In this document: piece by piece, positions 1 through 8,558 of the stretch | Layout: each line of letters begins with the position of its first letter | Position numbering within the stretch: position 1 is the first letter of the stretch | DNA from: Dyadobacter jejuensis | GTDB lineage: Bacteria; Bacteroidota; Bacteroidia; Cytophagales; Spirosomataceae | Reading direction: 5' to 3' | Assembly (NCBI RefSeq): GCF_003149085.1 | Contig: NZ_QGDT01000016.1 | Span: forward strand, 47,698-111,697 | Length of the DNA: 64,000 bases | Notes under the pieces: model-generated | The model's input: only the letters and a program-made list of their open reading frames with translations | Told to the model about the DNA's origin: nothing | The model's database searches: none | Position numbers and translations under genes: made by a program

Positions 1-588
1 TTCGCGGATAGCTAGTTAAAAACTGTGAGTATTTATTTCGGTACAAATATCTACAAATTCCGTTCTCTACAATTTTTTTTTGGAAAAGAACTTGTTAAGA
101 TCATATAGGCAAGCCTTAACTGGGGGAAAATATGATATATGTTTTGATCTTTTTGCTAACAAGATTATGCCTTGAATCATTCCATACCCGATCAATTCAT
201 CCTTTAAAATATGGCCTTTATCTTCGGATACCCCAAGGTCGTACCATAACGCTTGGCATACTGGTTTTACAAAAATAGTTTTGCAAAAGGAATCAGGAGC
301 AGTTCAAAGCGGTTAGAAGATAAGTATATCAATAAAAGACATTTTGATAGGATTATTATAATTGTACACGCCGCATTGTATGTGCCTAATATAGAGGATA
401 TGATTTACTAGTGTAAATAATTAGGAACTGATATAGCAGGAATATATTAGTTCAATTCATTGATAATAAAATAGTTATGAGGATTTATTCTATTGTAGGT
501 ATATATGGGGGCGAAATTCACGATGGAAACTTTGAACAGTTTTAAAGTTTTCTTAGTTTCTTTCATTGAAAAATCTAAAATTTGATCC
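1..588. other. Intergenic / 5' flank, no gene recognised
   Basis: This AT-rich stretch before the TetR gene has no convincing reading frame on either strand. A 74-codon minus-strand frame at 447-671 runs back into the TetR gene and looks like a shadow. It presumably carries the promoter of the efflux operon, but I could not place a clear TAnnTTTG box at a sensible distance from the GTG at 589. Confidence 0.5.
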
Positions 589-1212
589 GTGAAAGAGAGA
601 ATAATACAGTCATCTATGAATTTGTTTTGGCGATACGGCATTAAAAGCGTCACGATGGATGATATTGCCAAAGATTTGGGGATTTCTAAAAGGACTATCT
701 ACCAGCATTTTAAGGACAAGAATGAAATAGTAGAGAAGGTCATCAAAAGCAAGTTGAATGACGAGGAATGTCAAATGCAGGAATTAGAAGAGAACTCGCT
801 AAATCCTATTGACGAAATCGTAAATATATCTACCCATATCAGGGAAAGCTTGGGGAGTATGAACCCCTCCGTTTTATTTGATCTCAAGAAATACCATCCG
901 GAAGGTTGGGCCTTGTTCCGTGAATTCAAAAAATCAATGGTCATCCAAAGTGTACGCGACAACCTGATAAAGGGCCAGCAAGCGGGATTGTTTCGACTCG
1001 ATATCGATGTGGAGGTCTTATCACGGCTGCGTATCGAGCAGATCGAGATGGCTTTCGATCCGAGTATTTTTGCCTTCGGACAGTTCGATATTGTAGAGGT
1101 ACAAATACAGTTTCTAGATCATTTTGTAAGGGGAATTCTAAGTCCCGAAGGTTTTAATTATTACAATCAATTACCTAGTACAGCAACACAATCAAATACC
1201 CATGAAAAATGA
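589..1212 (+). CDS. TetR/AcrR family transcriptional regulator
   Basis: A 207-residue DNA-binding regulator, probably the repressor of the efflux genes that follow. The N-terminal helix-turn-helix (about residues 20-45) shows the family pattern TMDDIAKDLGISKRTIYQHF. The C-terminal two thirds is the variable ligand-binding helical domain. The start is a GTG; the first ATG (616) would remove the leading ERIIQSS helix that TetR proteins normally have, so GTG is preferred. The gene overlaps the start of the outer-membrane channel gene by 11 bases, which argues for one transcript and for autoregulation. The inducing ligand cannot be read from the sequence. Confidence 0.9.
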   Translation: MKERIIQSSMNLFWRYGIKSVTMDDIAKDLGISKRTIYQHFKDKNEIVEKVIKSKLNDEECQMQELEENSLNPIDEIVNISTHIRESLGSMNPSVLFDLKKYHPEGWALFREFKKSMVIQSVRDNLIKGQQAGLFRLDIDVEVLSRLRIEQIEMAFDPSIFAFGQFDIVEVQIQFLDHFVRGILSPEGFNYYNQLPSTATQSNTHEK

Positions 1213-2575
1213 ACGAAACCTTTACAGTCGATTGATGGCGATTGTAATTGTCTTATTTGCCGTTCAGAGCCAGGCACAAGATGCCGGCTTTTCGGTCCAT
1301 GAGGCCATCGATTACGCTATCAACCACAATTTAAACATTAAAAGTGCTAAGCTGGACGCCGTGTCGGCCGAAGCGAAGATCGGGGAAGTCCGTGCTGCGG
1401 GTTTACCTCAGGTTGCGGCCAATGTTAACTTGACCGATAACCTGATCATTCAACGTTTCTTTCTTCCCGCCAACTTTGCCGATCCCAACGCAGCGGCCGA
1501 CGCCCCACCGGTAGCGTTAAAATTTGGGGTAAAATATTCGGGAGCCGCATCGGCAACTTGGAATCAACTCTTGTTCAATGGGACTTATCTGGTAGGCCTC
1601 AAAGCGGCTGCCACCTATCGGGAGCTGGCCCAAAAGCAGGTAAAACAATCGAGAGTGACCGTGGCTGAAGCAGTGTCCAAAGCCTATTATTCGGCTCAGG
1701 TAGCCGAAGAGCGGGCCAAAGTGCTGGATTTGAATATTAGTAGAATCGACTCGCTGATGGCTGAAACCAAGGCCATGAATGAGAGTGGCTTCGTGGAGCT
1801 GCTCGATGTGAACCGTCTGGAAGTACAGCTCAATAATTTGCGTACCGAACGACAAAATGTTCAAAACCTCATCGAGCTTAGCTATACCCTGCTCAAATAT
1901 CAGATGGGAATGCCTCTGGATGAGCCCATCCGTTTAAAAGACTCCATCAAACAGGAAAATGTAGCGGCTATCAAAGCCGAGCTAGTACAGCCTCAGGTCG
2001 ACTATAATAACCGCATCGAGTACAGCTTGATGGATACCCAAAGGAAACTGGCCGATCTAGATCTTCGCAGCATTCGGAGTGGGTATCTGCCGGTATTGTC
2101 GGCCTCCATTGGCTACGGTCATAATAATGGCCGGGATAGCATGTCCGACTTATTTACTTCCAAATGGTTTAATAACTCGGTGCTGAGCCTAAACCTGCAA
2201 ATTCCTATTTTCGACGGTTTGTCTAAGAAATACCAGATCGATCAGAAAAAGCTTGCATTGGATAAGGTTAAGGTAAACCAAACCCTACTGGAGCAATCCA
2301 TTGATTTGGAATCGGCACAGGCCGCCATCAATATCAAAAATGCAGTGGGCTCCTTGGAGAGTCAGGAACGAAACCTGGCTTTGTCTAGAGAGGTAGCTCG
2401 GGTCTCCAAAATTAAATACCAAGAAGGGGTAGGCTCTAATATAGAGGTTATCAACGCAGAGTCCTCTTTAAAAGAATCGGAGACCAACTATTTCGCTGCA
2501 CTTTATGATTTGATTATTGCAAGAATCGATCTCCAAAAATCGAAGGGAGAGTTATATACCGGTAAGGAAAACTAA
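1202..2575 (+). CDS. TolC-family outer membrane efflux channel
   Basis: A 457-residue outer-membrane factor of an RND efflux system. A Sec signal peptide ends near residue 26 (VQSQAQ|DAGF). Two long alpha-helical repeats rich in Ala, Glu, Gln and Leu follow, as in TolC/OprM proteins, which trimerise into a beta-barrel with a periplasmic helical tunnel. It lies between the TetR regulator (11-base overlap) and the periplasmic adaptor gene, the usual Bacteroidota order tetR-tolC-hlyD-acrB. Length is normal for the family. Substrates are not predictable. Confidence 0.93.
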   Translation: MKNERNLYSRLMAIVIVLFAVQSQAQDAGFSVHEAIDYAINHNLNIKSAKLDAVSAEAKIGEVRAAGLPQVAANVNLTDNLIIQRFFLPANFADPNAAADAPPVALKFGVKYSGAASATWNQLLFNGTYLVGLKAAATYRELAQKQVKQSRVTVAEAVSKAYYSAQVAEERAKVLDLNISRIDSLMAETKAMNESGFVELLDVNRLEVQLNNLRTERQNVQNLIELSYTLLKYQMGMPLDEPIRLKDSIKQENVAAIKAELVQPQVDYNNRIEYSLMDTQRKLADLDLRSIRSGYLPVLSASIGYGHNNGRDSMSDLFTSKWFNNSVLSLNLQIPIFDGLSKKYQIDQKKLALDKVKVNQTLLEQSIDLESAQAAINIKNAVGSLESQERNLALSREVARVSKIKYQEGVGSNIEVINAESSLKESETNYFAALYDLIIARIDLQKSKGELYTGKEN

Positions 2576-2617
2576 TCTATTAAGAATTTATATTTGAAAC
2601 TGCTACTTATAAATATC

Positions 2618-3751
2618 ATGAAAAAAAATATGTTATTGCTCGCTACCCTGGCCGTTCTATTGACAGCTTGTGGTGGTGAAAATAAGGAGGGACTTGCTGG
2701 TAAAAAAGAAGCCCTGGCCCAGTTGAAGGCCGAACAGAAAGAGGTGGAAAGCAATATAAAAAAGTTAGAAGCTGAAATAGCTCAATTAGATACGACTGCC
2801 ACGGTTCAAACCAAAGTGAAGGCCGTGACCGTAGCGACCCTATCCGCCCAGACTTTTAAGCATTATGTAGAGTTACAAGGCACGGTAGATGCCAAAAATA
2901 GTATATTGGTGACTCCGAAGACTGGAGGGGCCATCACTGCCATGAATGTTAAAGAGGGAGATTATGTGAAAGCCGGGACGGTTATTGGCCGCATCGACGA
3001 CAATATCCTCAGAGAGTCTATCGAAGAACTGAAAACCCAGCTTTCTTTGGTGACGACCTTGTATGAAAAGCAAAAAAATCTATGGGACCAAAAGATAGGG
3101 ACCGAACTTCAATATCTGCAAGCCAAGAATAATAAAGAATCCTTAGAGAAGAAAATGGTGACCTTAAAGGCACAGCTGGCGCAAAATACCATCGTGTCGC
3201 CCATGGCCGGAGTAGTGGACCAAGTGAATGTTCGCATAGGAGAAATGGCCTCGCCCGGCATGGGGGTAGTGCGGGTGGTGAACCTAAGCAACCTTAAGGT
3301 AGTGGCCAAAGTGTCCGATGTATTTGCAGGAAGTGTTAAAAAGGGAGATGAGGTTATCATCAATTTTCCTGGTATAGACAAAGAATATAATGGCCGTATC
3401 AGCTTCGTAAGTACTACTGTCGATCCACTTTCGAGAACGTTTACCATAGAGGCGAACCTTCCTTCTGACAGGTCGCTGAAGCCTAATATGATGGCTCAGG
3501 TGCAGATCAACGATGTTACCAAAAAGGATGCGCTGGTGATCGAACAGAATTATGTGCAAGGAACCGAAAAAGGTCAGGTTGTATTTGTCGCCGAAAGCAA
3601 AGGCGATAAAAAGATTGCCAAGTCCAGGATCGTGAAGACGGGGTTGAACTATAATGGTAAGATAGAGGTAATCGAAGGGCTTAATGCCGGTGATCAGCTC
3701 ATCACGATGGGATATCAGGAAGTGGCCGATGGTCAGGTTATTTCTTACTAA
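2618..3751 (+). CDS. RND efflux periplasmic adaptor (membrane fusion lipoprotein)
   Basis: A 377-residue adaptor joining the inner-membrane pump to the outer-membrane channel. The start chosen is the ATG at 2618, giving a short signal peptide with a lipobox (AVLLTAC, Cys about residue 18), so it is probably lipid-anchored in the periplasm. An in-frame TTG at 2594 would add eight residues and weaken the signal. A short coiled coil (about residues 28-60) precedes the barrel-sandwich/biotinyl-lipoyl region (about 90-200, interrupted by a helical hairpin) and the beta-barrel domain. It lies 42 bases after the channel gene. Confidence 0.92.
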   Translation: MKKNMLLLATLAVLLTACGGENKEGLAGKKEALAQLKAEQKEVESNIKKLEAEIAQLDTTATVQTKVKAVTVATLSAQTFKHYVELQGTVDAKNSILVTPKTGGAITAMNVKEGDYVKAGTVIGRIDDNILRESIEELKTQLSLVTTLYEKQKNLWDQKIGTELQYLQAKNNKESLEKKMVTLKAQLAQNTIVSPMAGVVDQVNVRIGEMASPGMGVVRVVNLSNLKVVAKVSDVFAGSVKKGDEVIINFPGIDKEYNGRISFVSTTVDPLSRTFTIEANLPSDRSLKPNMMAQVQINDVTKKDALVIEQNYVQGTEKGQVVFVAESKGDKKIAKSRIVKTGLNYNGKIEVIEGLNAGDQLITMGYQEVADGQVISY

Positions 3752-3853
3752 AAATAGAGGAAATGGTACTAGCACCTTGCTAGAGGCAACAACACCTCTG
3801 GCACTGAGCCCCCTACTTTCCTACATTTCCAACATTTAAAGCGCAGCAGACAA

Positions 3854-6800
3854 ATGAAATTTGATGAATACAAAACCTTGGGTTTTACCAATTGGTGCGT
3901 AGAGAATCGTACGACGATCTATATCTTTACGTTCATCATCACCTTGGCAGGCTTTTTGGTATATAACAGCCTGCCCAAGGAGCAGTTTCCCGACATTAAA
4001 ATCCCTCAGATATATGTCAATACGGTTTACTTCGGAACAGCTCCTGCCGATATTGAAAACGTAATTAATAAACCCATCGAAAAGCAATTAAAGTCTTTGA
4101 GTGGGGTGAAAAAAATAAAATCCAATGCCTTGCAGGATGTATCGGTGATCCTGGTAGAGTTTACACCGAACGTTGAAGTGGAGGTGGCCCTGCAAAGGGT
4201 TCGCGATGCTTTGGATAAAGCTAAAAGCGACTTGCCACAAAACTTGGATTCGGGGCCTACTGCCCAAGATGTTAACTTTTCGGAGTTTCCTATTATGAAC
4301 GTCAATATGGCGGGGAACTATTCTTTGAAACAACTCAAGGAGTTTGCCGAAGATTTGCAAGATGCGATCGAAGCACTCCCCGAAATAACCCGTGTGGATA
4401 TATTGGGGGCCCTCAACCGAGAGATACAGATCAATGTGGATCTGAATCGGATGAAGTCCACGGGTCTTACTTTTTATGATATACAAACAGGCCTTCAAGG
4501 AGAAAATATCAATATTTCGGGAGGAGACCTCAATGTAGACGGGGTTCGCAGAACCTTACGCGTAAAAGGCGAGTATACCGATGTAAGCCAGATGTCCAAC
4601 CTTCGTATCCGTACCGGAACAGGGGCGGTGATCAGGCTGGGCGACATTGCCGAGGTGATCGATAGCTTCGAAGAGCAGCAGGACTTTGCTCGATTGGATG
4701 GGAAATCGGTAATTACCCTTAACGTGATCAAGCGGTCGGGAGAAAACCTAGTAGAAGCCGCCGATAAAATAGAAACGGTGATAGCGGATTATAAAGAGAA
4801 CCGCTTTCCGCAAGGGCTCGATATCAAAATCACCGCCGACTCCTCCATACAAACCCGCGCCGACCTGCATGACTTGATCAATACCGTGGTGCTCGGATTT
4901 ATATTTGTGGTATGTGTACTCATGTTCTTTATGGGGATACGCGACGCCATTTTTGTGGCCCTGTCGGTACCTTTATCTGCCTTGGTGGCCTTCGTGCTGA
5001 TGCCCATCATTGGGCCTATGATCGGTACGGAGTTTACGCTGAATACCATCGTGCTATTCGCCTTTCTGCTCGGTATAGGGCTGGTGGTCGATGACGCCAT
5101 CGTGGTGATTGAAAACACCCACCGCTTGTTCAATCAACATAAGGATTGGACCATCCAACAGGCCGTAAAGGCAGCGGCAGGCGAGGTGTTTGTTCCCGTA
5201 CTTTCTGGTACACTCACCACCGTAGCACCTTTCTTCCCCTTGCTTTTCTGGACCGGAATTGTGGGTGAGTTTATGAAGTTTATGCCGCTCACCCTCATCA
5301 TCACCCTGGGTGCCTCACTCTTTGTGGCATATGTGATGAATCCCGTTTTTGCGGTGACGTTTATGGGAAGGCACGAAGACGAAAAAGAAGCCCATGATAC
5401 GAGTTTTAAAGCCATTCGTCGGCCCGTTATTATTCTAGCGGTAGCGGCGCTTGTCGGTTATTTCATCGATCGCGGTGTGGGTAACTTTATGCTATTTATC
5501 ATGGTGTTCTATATTTTCAACCATTATATCCTGACGCCGAAAATTCTGGTACCTTTCCAGGATAGTCTACTGCCGGCGTTGAAAAACAATTATAGGAAAT
5601 TGATCGACTGGATGCTTAAGGGCTGGAGACCTGTTATTGCGGTGGTAGGGATGTTAGGATTACTTATTTTTTCATTTGTACTCACCGGCATCGTTAAGCC
5701 CAAAGTTCTCTTCTTCCCTAGTGGTGATCCCGATTATGTGTATGTATACAACAAACTACCTATAGGGACCGATGCCGTCGTAACGGACTCCGTGACGCGT
5801 ATCATCGAGAAAAAGGTGTTTGACGTACTGGAGCGCGAAGATGCCATGGGAATTGTCAATTCAGTGATTGCCAACGTAGGTAAGAATGCCGGTGATCCTT
5901 ATAACCCCGACCGCGCCGCTACTCCTCATAAGTCGAAGGTGACGGTGGCCTTCGTATATGGCACCGAAAGAGGTGGACGCTCGTCCCAGGAAATTCTAAA
6001 CAAAATTAGAGACGAGGTGTCCGGAATACCAGGAACTGAGATTTCTGTGGAAAGAGAAGCCGTAGGGCCTCCTACCGGGAAACCGATCTCCATTGAGATA
6101 TCCGGAGATGAGTTCCCCATACTTCAGGCATTGCAGCAGGATGTGTTGGATAAAATCGCCGATTCTGGTATCCAGGGGATCGACCAGCTACGATCGGATT
6201 TGGTGACCAACAAACCTGAGATCGTTATCGATATAGATCGCGAAAAGGCACAAAGAGAGGGGATCAGTTCCCAGCAGATTGCAGGCTCAATCCGTACCGC
6301 ACTCTTCGGCTTGGAAGTGTCCAAATTCCGCGACCAAAAGGATGAGTATCCTATTATGGTGCGGTTAAAGAAGGACGATCGCGAGCAAATAGAGAATCTG
6401 CTAAGTATGAATATCGTTTACCGCGATATGAATATGGGAGGGGCTCTTCGCCAGGTGCCTATTTCCTCGGTAGCTAGCATCCGTTATTCTACTACTTTTA
6501 GCCAGATCAACCGTAAGGACCAGCGCCGCATCGTTACCCTTGGTTCCGATGTTGTGGATGGCTATAATGCCAACGAGATCGTGGCTCAGATAGAAGCGGA
6601 AATTAAAGAGATGGACGTTCCTAATGGCTATACCATCAAAATGGGTGGGGAACAAGAAGAACAAGATGAGTCGATGGCTTTCTTAGGAACGGCCTTTGGT
6701 GCTGCCATCTTACTAATCTACCTGATTCTGGCTACTCAGTTCAATTCGGTGGTGAAGCCATTTATTATCTTCTTTACCATTTTGCTGTCGCTTATTGGGG

Positions 6801-7285
6801 TGCTATTAGGCTTTATTATCTTCAAAAAGGATTTCTCGGTGATTATGTCGGGAGTAGGTATCATTGCTTTGGCCGGTATTGTGGTTAAAAACGGGATCCT
6901 GCTCATCGAGTTTATCGAAGAGCTCCGAGGGAGGGGTTATCCCATGCGGGAGGCAATTATAGAAGGTGGGGCTATTAGGCTCACCCCCGTATTACTAACG
7001 GCCTCTGCCGCAGTATTGGGCCTTATCCCGCTAGCCTTGGGGATTACCGTCGATTTCGTAGGGCTGCTGCGCGACTTCTCTCCAGACCTCATCATCGGAG
7101 GGCCGAGTGCCGTGTTCTGGAATATCCTAGCCTGGACGATCATCTTCGGTCTTACCATCTCAACGGCTCTTACGTTGATCATGGTGCCCTGTATGTACTA
7201 CCTCAACGAGCGCATCCGTGACAAATGGTTCCGCAAAGGCAAAGTCGAAGAGGTGAATCCTAACTGGAGAAACGAGACGATTTAG
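3854..7285 (+). CDS. RND family inner-membrane efflux permease (AcrB/HAE1 type)
   Basis: A 1143-residue proton-driven pump. It has the duplicated RND layout: TM1, a large periplasmic loop, TM2-6, a second loop and TM8-12. The TM4 motif GLVVDDAIVVIENTHR carries the adjacent aspartates of the proton relay. The repeat KNGILLIEFIEELRGRG lies in the C-terminal half. It is about 100 residues longer than typical AcrB; part of the extra length is around residues 515-590, where extra hydrophobic segments are seen. It is the last gene of the tetR-channel-adaptor-pump operon and is followed by a long inverted repeat. Substrate (drug, metal or lipid) is not determinable. Confidence 0.93.
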   Translation: MKFDEYKTLGFTNWCVENRTTIYIFTFIITLAGFLVYNSLPKEQFPDIKIPQIYVNTVYFGTAPADIENVINKPIEKQLKSLSGVKKIKSNALQDVSVILVEFTPNVEVEVALQRVRDALDKAKSDLPQNLDSGPTAQDVNFSEFPIMNVNMAGNYSLKQLKEFAEDLQDAIEALPEITRVDILGALNREIQINVDLNRMKSTGLTFYDIQTGLQGENINISGGDLNVDGVRRTLRVKGEYTDVSQMSNLRIRTGTGAVIRLGDIAEVIDSFEEQQDFARLDGKSVITLNVIKRSGENLVEAADKIETVIADYKENRFPQGLDIKITADSSIQTRADLHDLINTVVLGFIFVVCVLMFFMGIRDAIFVALSVPLSALVAFVLMPIIGPMIGTEFTLNTIVLFAFLLGIGLVVDDAIVVIENTHRLFNQHKDWTIQQAVKAAAGEVFVPVLSGTLTTVAPFFPLLFWTGIVGEFMKFMPLTLIITLGASLFVAYVMNPVFAVTFMGRHEDEKEAHDTSFKAIRRPVIILAVAALVGYFIDRGVGNFMLFIMVFYIFNHYILTPKILVPFQDSLLPALKNNYRKLIDWMLKGWRPVIAVVGMLGLLIFSFVLTGIVKPKVLFFPSGDPDYVYVYNKLPIGTDAVVTDSVTRIIEKKVFDVLEREDAMGIVNSVIANVGKNAGDPYNPDRAATPHKSKVTVAFVYGTERGGRSSQEILNKIRDEVSGIPGTEISVEREAVGPPTGKPISIEISGDEFPILQALQQDVLDKIADSGIQGIDQLRSDLVTNKPEIVIDIDREKAQREGISSQQIAGSIRTALFGLEVSKFRDQKDEYPIMVRLKKDDREQIENLLSMNIVYRDMNMGGALRQVPISSVASIRYSTTFSQINRKDQRRIVTLGSDVVDGYNANEIVAQIEAEIKEMDVPNGYTIKMGGEQEEQDESMAFLGTAFGAAILLIYLILATQFNSVVKPFIIFFTILLSLIGVLLGFIIFKKDFSVIMSGVGIIALAGIVVKNGILLIEFIEELRGRGYPMREAIIEGGAIRLTPVLLTASAAVLGLIPLALGITVDFVGLLRDFSPDLIIGGPSAVFWNILAWTIIFGLTISTALTLIMVPCMYYLNERIRDKWFRKGKVEEVNPNWRNETI

Positions 7286-7306
7286 AGTATAAACTAGCTG
7301 ATTTTT

Positions 7307-7355
7307 AAAACATCCATCTTTGAGATAAAAAAAATATTTCATGGATGGATGTTTT
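7307..7355. repeat. Inverted repeat downstream of the efflux operon
   Basis: The perfect 12-bp arms AAAACATCCATC (7307-7318) and GATGGATGTTTT (7344-7355) are separated by an A-rich 25-base loop. It lies 21 bases after the pump stop codon and just before the tRNA promoter. Each arm ends in a short A or T tract, so it could act as a terminator in both directions, although the loop is long for that. Confidence 0.45.
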
Positions 7356-7369
7356 ATGTAAAAGATTGC

Positions 7370-7377
7370 TACATTTG
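7370..7377 (+). promoter_or_regulatory. Putative Bacteroidota -7 promoter box of the tRNA-Pro array
   Basis: TACATTTG matches the Bacteroidota primary-sigma -7 consensus TAnnTTTG. It ends 9 bases before the first tRNA-like unit at 7387, the spacing expected if transcription begins at or just before that unit. The -33 element is poor (no TTTG at the right distance). If used, the whole set of 5' tRNA fragments would be transcribed ahead of the intact tRNA. Confidence 0.5.
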
Positions 7378-7386
7378 CAACCCAAT

Positions 7387-7841
7387 CGGGATGTGGCGCA
7401 GCTCGGTAGGGTGTCCCGCAGGGCGGAAAGGTCGCTAGAGTAAAAGAATATAAGAATAGAATAAGTAGTCACGGGATGTGGCGCAGCTCGGTAGCGTGTC
7501 CCGCCAGGGCGGGAAGGTCGCTAGAGTAATAGAATTAAGTAAACAGTCACGGGATGTGCTCGTGTTAAATATTTTCGGGATGTGGCGCAGCTCGGTAGCG
7601 TATCCCGCAGGGCGGGAAGGTCGCTAGAGTGATAGAATTAAGTAAATAGTCACGGGATGTGGCGCAGCTCGGTAGCGTGTCCCGCCAGGACGGGAAGGTG
7701 TCAGAGTAATAGAATATAAGAATAGAATAAATAGTCACGGGATGTGGCGCAGCTCGGTAGCGTGTCCCGCCAGGGCGGGAAGGTCGCTAGAGTAATAGAA
7801 TTAAGTAAACAGTCACGGGATGTGCTCGTGTTAAATATTTT
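7387..7841 (+). repeat. Tandem array of truncated tRNA-Pro 5' halves
   Basis: Five units begin at 7387, 7472, 7576, 7653 and 7738 with the first 26 or so bases of the intact tRNA-Pro downstream (acceptor 5' strand plus D arm, CGGGATGTGGCGCAGCTCGG). In each, the anticodon arm is replaced by a GC hairpin of the type TCCCGCCAGGGCGGGA followed by AGGTCGC, and the T arm and acceptor 3' strand are missing. An AT-rich linker (TAGAGTAATAGAATTAAGTA and variants) joins the units. Two shorter fragments start at 7550 and 7816. The 104-bp blocks 7472-7575 and 7738-7841 are identical, showing recent duplication. No unit can fold as a tRNA. Confidence 0.85.
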
Positions 7842-7918
7842 CGGGATGTGGCGCAGCTCGGTAGCGTACTTGCATGGGGTGCAAGAGGTCGCAGGTTCAA
7901 ATCCTGTCATCCCGACCA
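7842..7918 (+). tRNA. tRNA-Pro (anticodon GGG)
   Basis: A complete 77-base cloverleaf. The acceptor arms CGGGATG and CATCCCG pair perfectly, with discriminator A and encoded CCA (7916-7918). The D stem is GCGC/GCGT. The anticodon stem CTTGC/GCAAG closes the loop ATGGGGT, giving anticodon GGG for CCC and CCU codons. The T arm is GCAGG-TTCAAAT-CCTGT. It is the only intact member of the tRNA-like array and is followed nine bases later by a rho-independent terminator. Confidence 0.97.
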
Positions 7919-7927
7919 ATAGTTTAA

Positions 7928-7953
7928 ATGCTGTCTGAATGGACAGCATTTTT
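7928..7953 (+). terminator. Rho-independent terminator after tRNA-Pro
   Basis: The stem ATGCTGTC/GACAGCAT with a six-base loop is followed by TTTTTG. It sits nine bases past the tRNA CCA end. Confidence 0.8.
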
Positions 7954-8039
7954 GTTATAGCGTAGCTCGGTATCGTGTCCCGCCGCGGCGGGAAGGTCGC
8001 AGACTAGGCGTCCCCGATCCAATCCTGTCATCCCGACCA
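7954..8039 (+). pseudogene. Degenerate tRNA-Pro copy A
   Basis: This unit keeps a decayed D arm (GCGTAGCTCGG), the GC hairpin TCCCGCCGCGGCGGGA in place of the anticodon arm, and an intact 3' end (AATCCTGTCATCCCGACCA) matching the T stem, acceptor 3' strand and CCA of the functional tRNA. The 5' acceptor strand no longer pairs with the 3' strand, so it cannot make a functional tRNA. A terminator-like hairpin follows. Confidence 0.75.
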
Positions 8040-8047
8040 AATTGAAG

Positions 8048-8077
8048 AAAGGCTGTCTGCAAAGGCGGTCTTTTTTT
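8048..8077 (+). terminator. Terminator after degenerate tRNA copy A
   Basis: The hairpin AAAGGCTGTC/GGCGGTCTTT (10 pairs including G-U pairs) closes a six-base loop and runs into seven T residues. Confidence 0.7.
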
Positions 8078-8162
8078 ATTTAGTGCATCTCGGTATCGTA
8101 TCCCGCCGCGGCGGGAAGGTCGCAGACTAGGCGTCCCCGATCCAATCCTGTCATCCCGACCA
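8078..8162 (+). pseudogene. Degenerate tRNA-Pro copy B
   Basis: This is a near-identical repeat of copy A: the decayed D arm GTGCATCTCGG, the GC hairpin CCCGCCGCGGCGGG, the same AGACTAGGCGTCCCCGATCC insert, and an intact tRNA-Pro 3' end with CCA. Acceptor pairing is lost. Confidence 0.75.
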
Positions 8163-8170
8163 AATTGAAG

Positions 8171-8199
8171 AAAGGCTGTCTGTAAAGGCAGTCTTTTTT
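8171..8199 (+). terminator. Terminator after degenerate tRNA copy B
   Basis: The hairpin AAAGGCTGTC/GGCAGTCTTT closes a six-base loop and runs into a T tract. Relative to the preceding terminator a G-U pair has become A-U, so pairing is retained. Confidence 0.7.
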
Positions 8200-8269
8200 A
8201 TTTAGCGCATCTCGGTATCGTGTCCCGCCCCGGCGGGAAGGTCCCAAATAAATCCTGTCATCCCGACTA
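8198..8269 (+). pseudogene. Degenerate tRNA-Pro copy C
   Basis: This is the most reduced unit: GCGCATCTCGG, the GC hairpin TCCCGCCCCGGCGGGA, then almost directly AATCCTGTCATCCCGACTA. The terminal CCA is mutated to CTA and the AGACTAGG insert is absent. Confidence 0.7.
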
Positions 8270-8276
8270 ATTATCG

Positions 8277-8307
8277 AAAGGTTGTCTTAAAATAGACAGC
8301 CTTTTTT
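8277..8307 (+). terminator. Terminator after degenerate tRNA copy C
   Basis: The hairpin AAAGGTTGTC/GACAGCCTTT closes an eight-base loop and is followed by a T run. It ends 15 bases before the GIY-YIG start codon. Confidence 0.7.
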
Positions 8308-8321
8308 CGTAACTTAACAAT

Positions 8322-8558
8322 ATGAACTTCGTGGTTTATATCTTGTTTAGTGCCTCTTTAGGTAAATACTATGTGGGTCAAACTCAGGACTTGGAAGTCC
8401 GTTTGCAGCAGCATAATTCAGGAAGGGGGAAGTTTACTTCTACAGGGGCTCCGTGGGCGGTTGTACACCAGCAGACCTTTGCAACTAGAGCGGAGGCTGT
8501 AAGGCTCGAAACTACCATTAAGAAACGCGGGATAAGGCGGTACTTAGAGGCTATCTAA
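8322..8558 (+). CDS. Small GIY-YIG nuclease domain protein
   Basis: A 78-residue single-domain GIY-YIG protein of the YhbQ/UPF0213 type. The fold signature is visible as VYILFS...KYYVGQT (residues about 5-20). The catalytic-type Arg lies in DLEVRLQQHN and the metal-binding-type Glu in AVRLETTIKKRG. Family members are stand-alone structure-specific endonucleases or DNA-damage-related proteins, mostly of unproven role. The gene starts 15 bases after the last terminator of the tRNA-like array. Length is typical. Confidence 0.85.
   Translation: MNFVVYILFSASLGKYYVGQTQDLEVRLQQHNSGRGKFTSTGAPWAVVHQQTFATRAEAVRLETTIKKRGIRRYLEAI

Noticed and set aside
447..671. Minus-strand 74-codon frame before and within the TetR gene
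   Set aside because: It overlaps the start of the TetR gene on the other strand, and its low-complexity sequence has no recognisable domain.
7744..7938. Plus-strand 64-codon frame across the tRNA gene
   Set aside because: It covers the tRNA and its repeats and has no other coding signal.
7701..7949. Minus-strand 82-codon frame containing GMTGFEPATSC and YATELRHIP
   Set aside because: It is the antisense of the tRNA-Pro gene and its fragments; this peptide pattern is a well-known artefact of tRNA shadows.
7387..8269. CRISPR array
   Set aside because: Units are irregular in length, are homologous to tRNA-Pro, have no unique spacers and no cas genes nearby.
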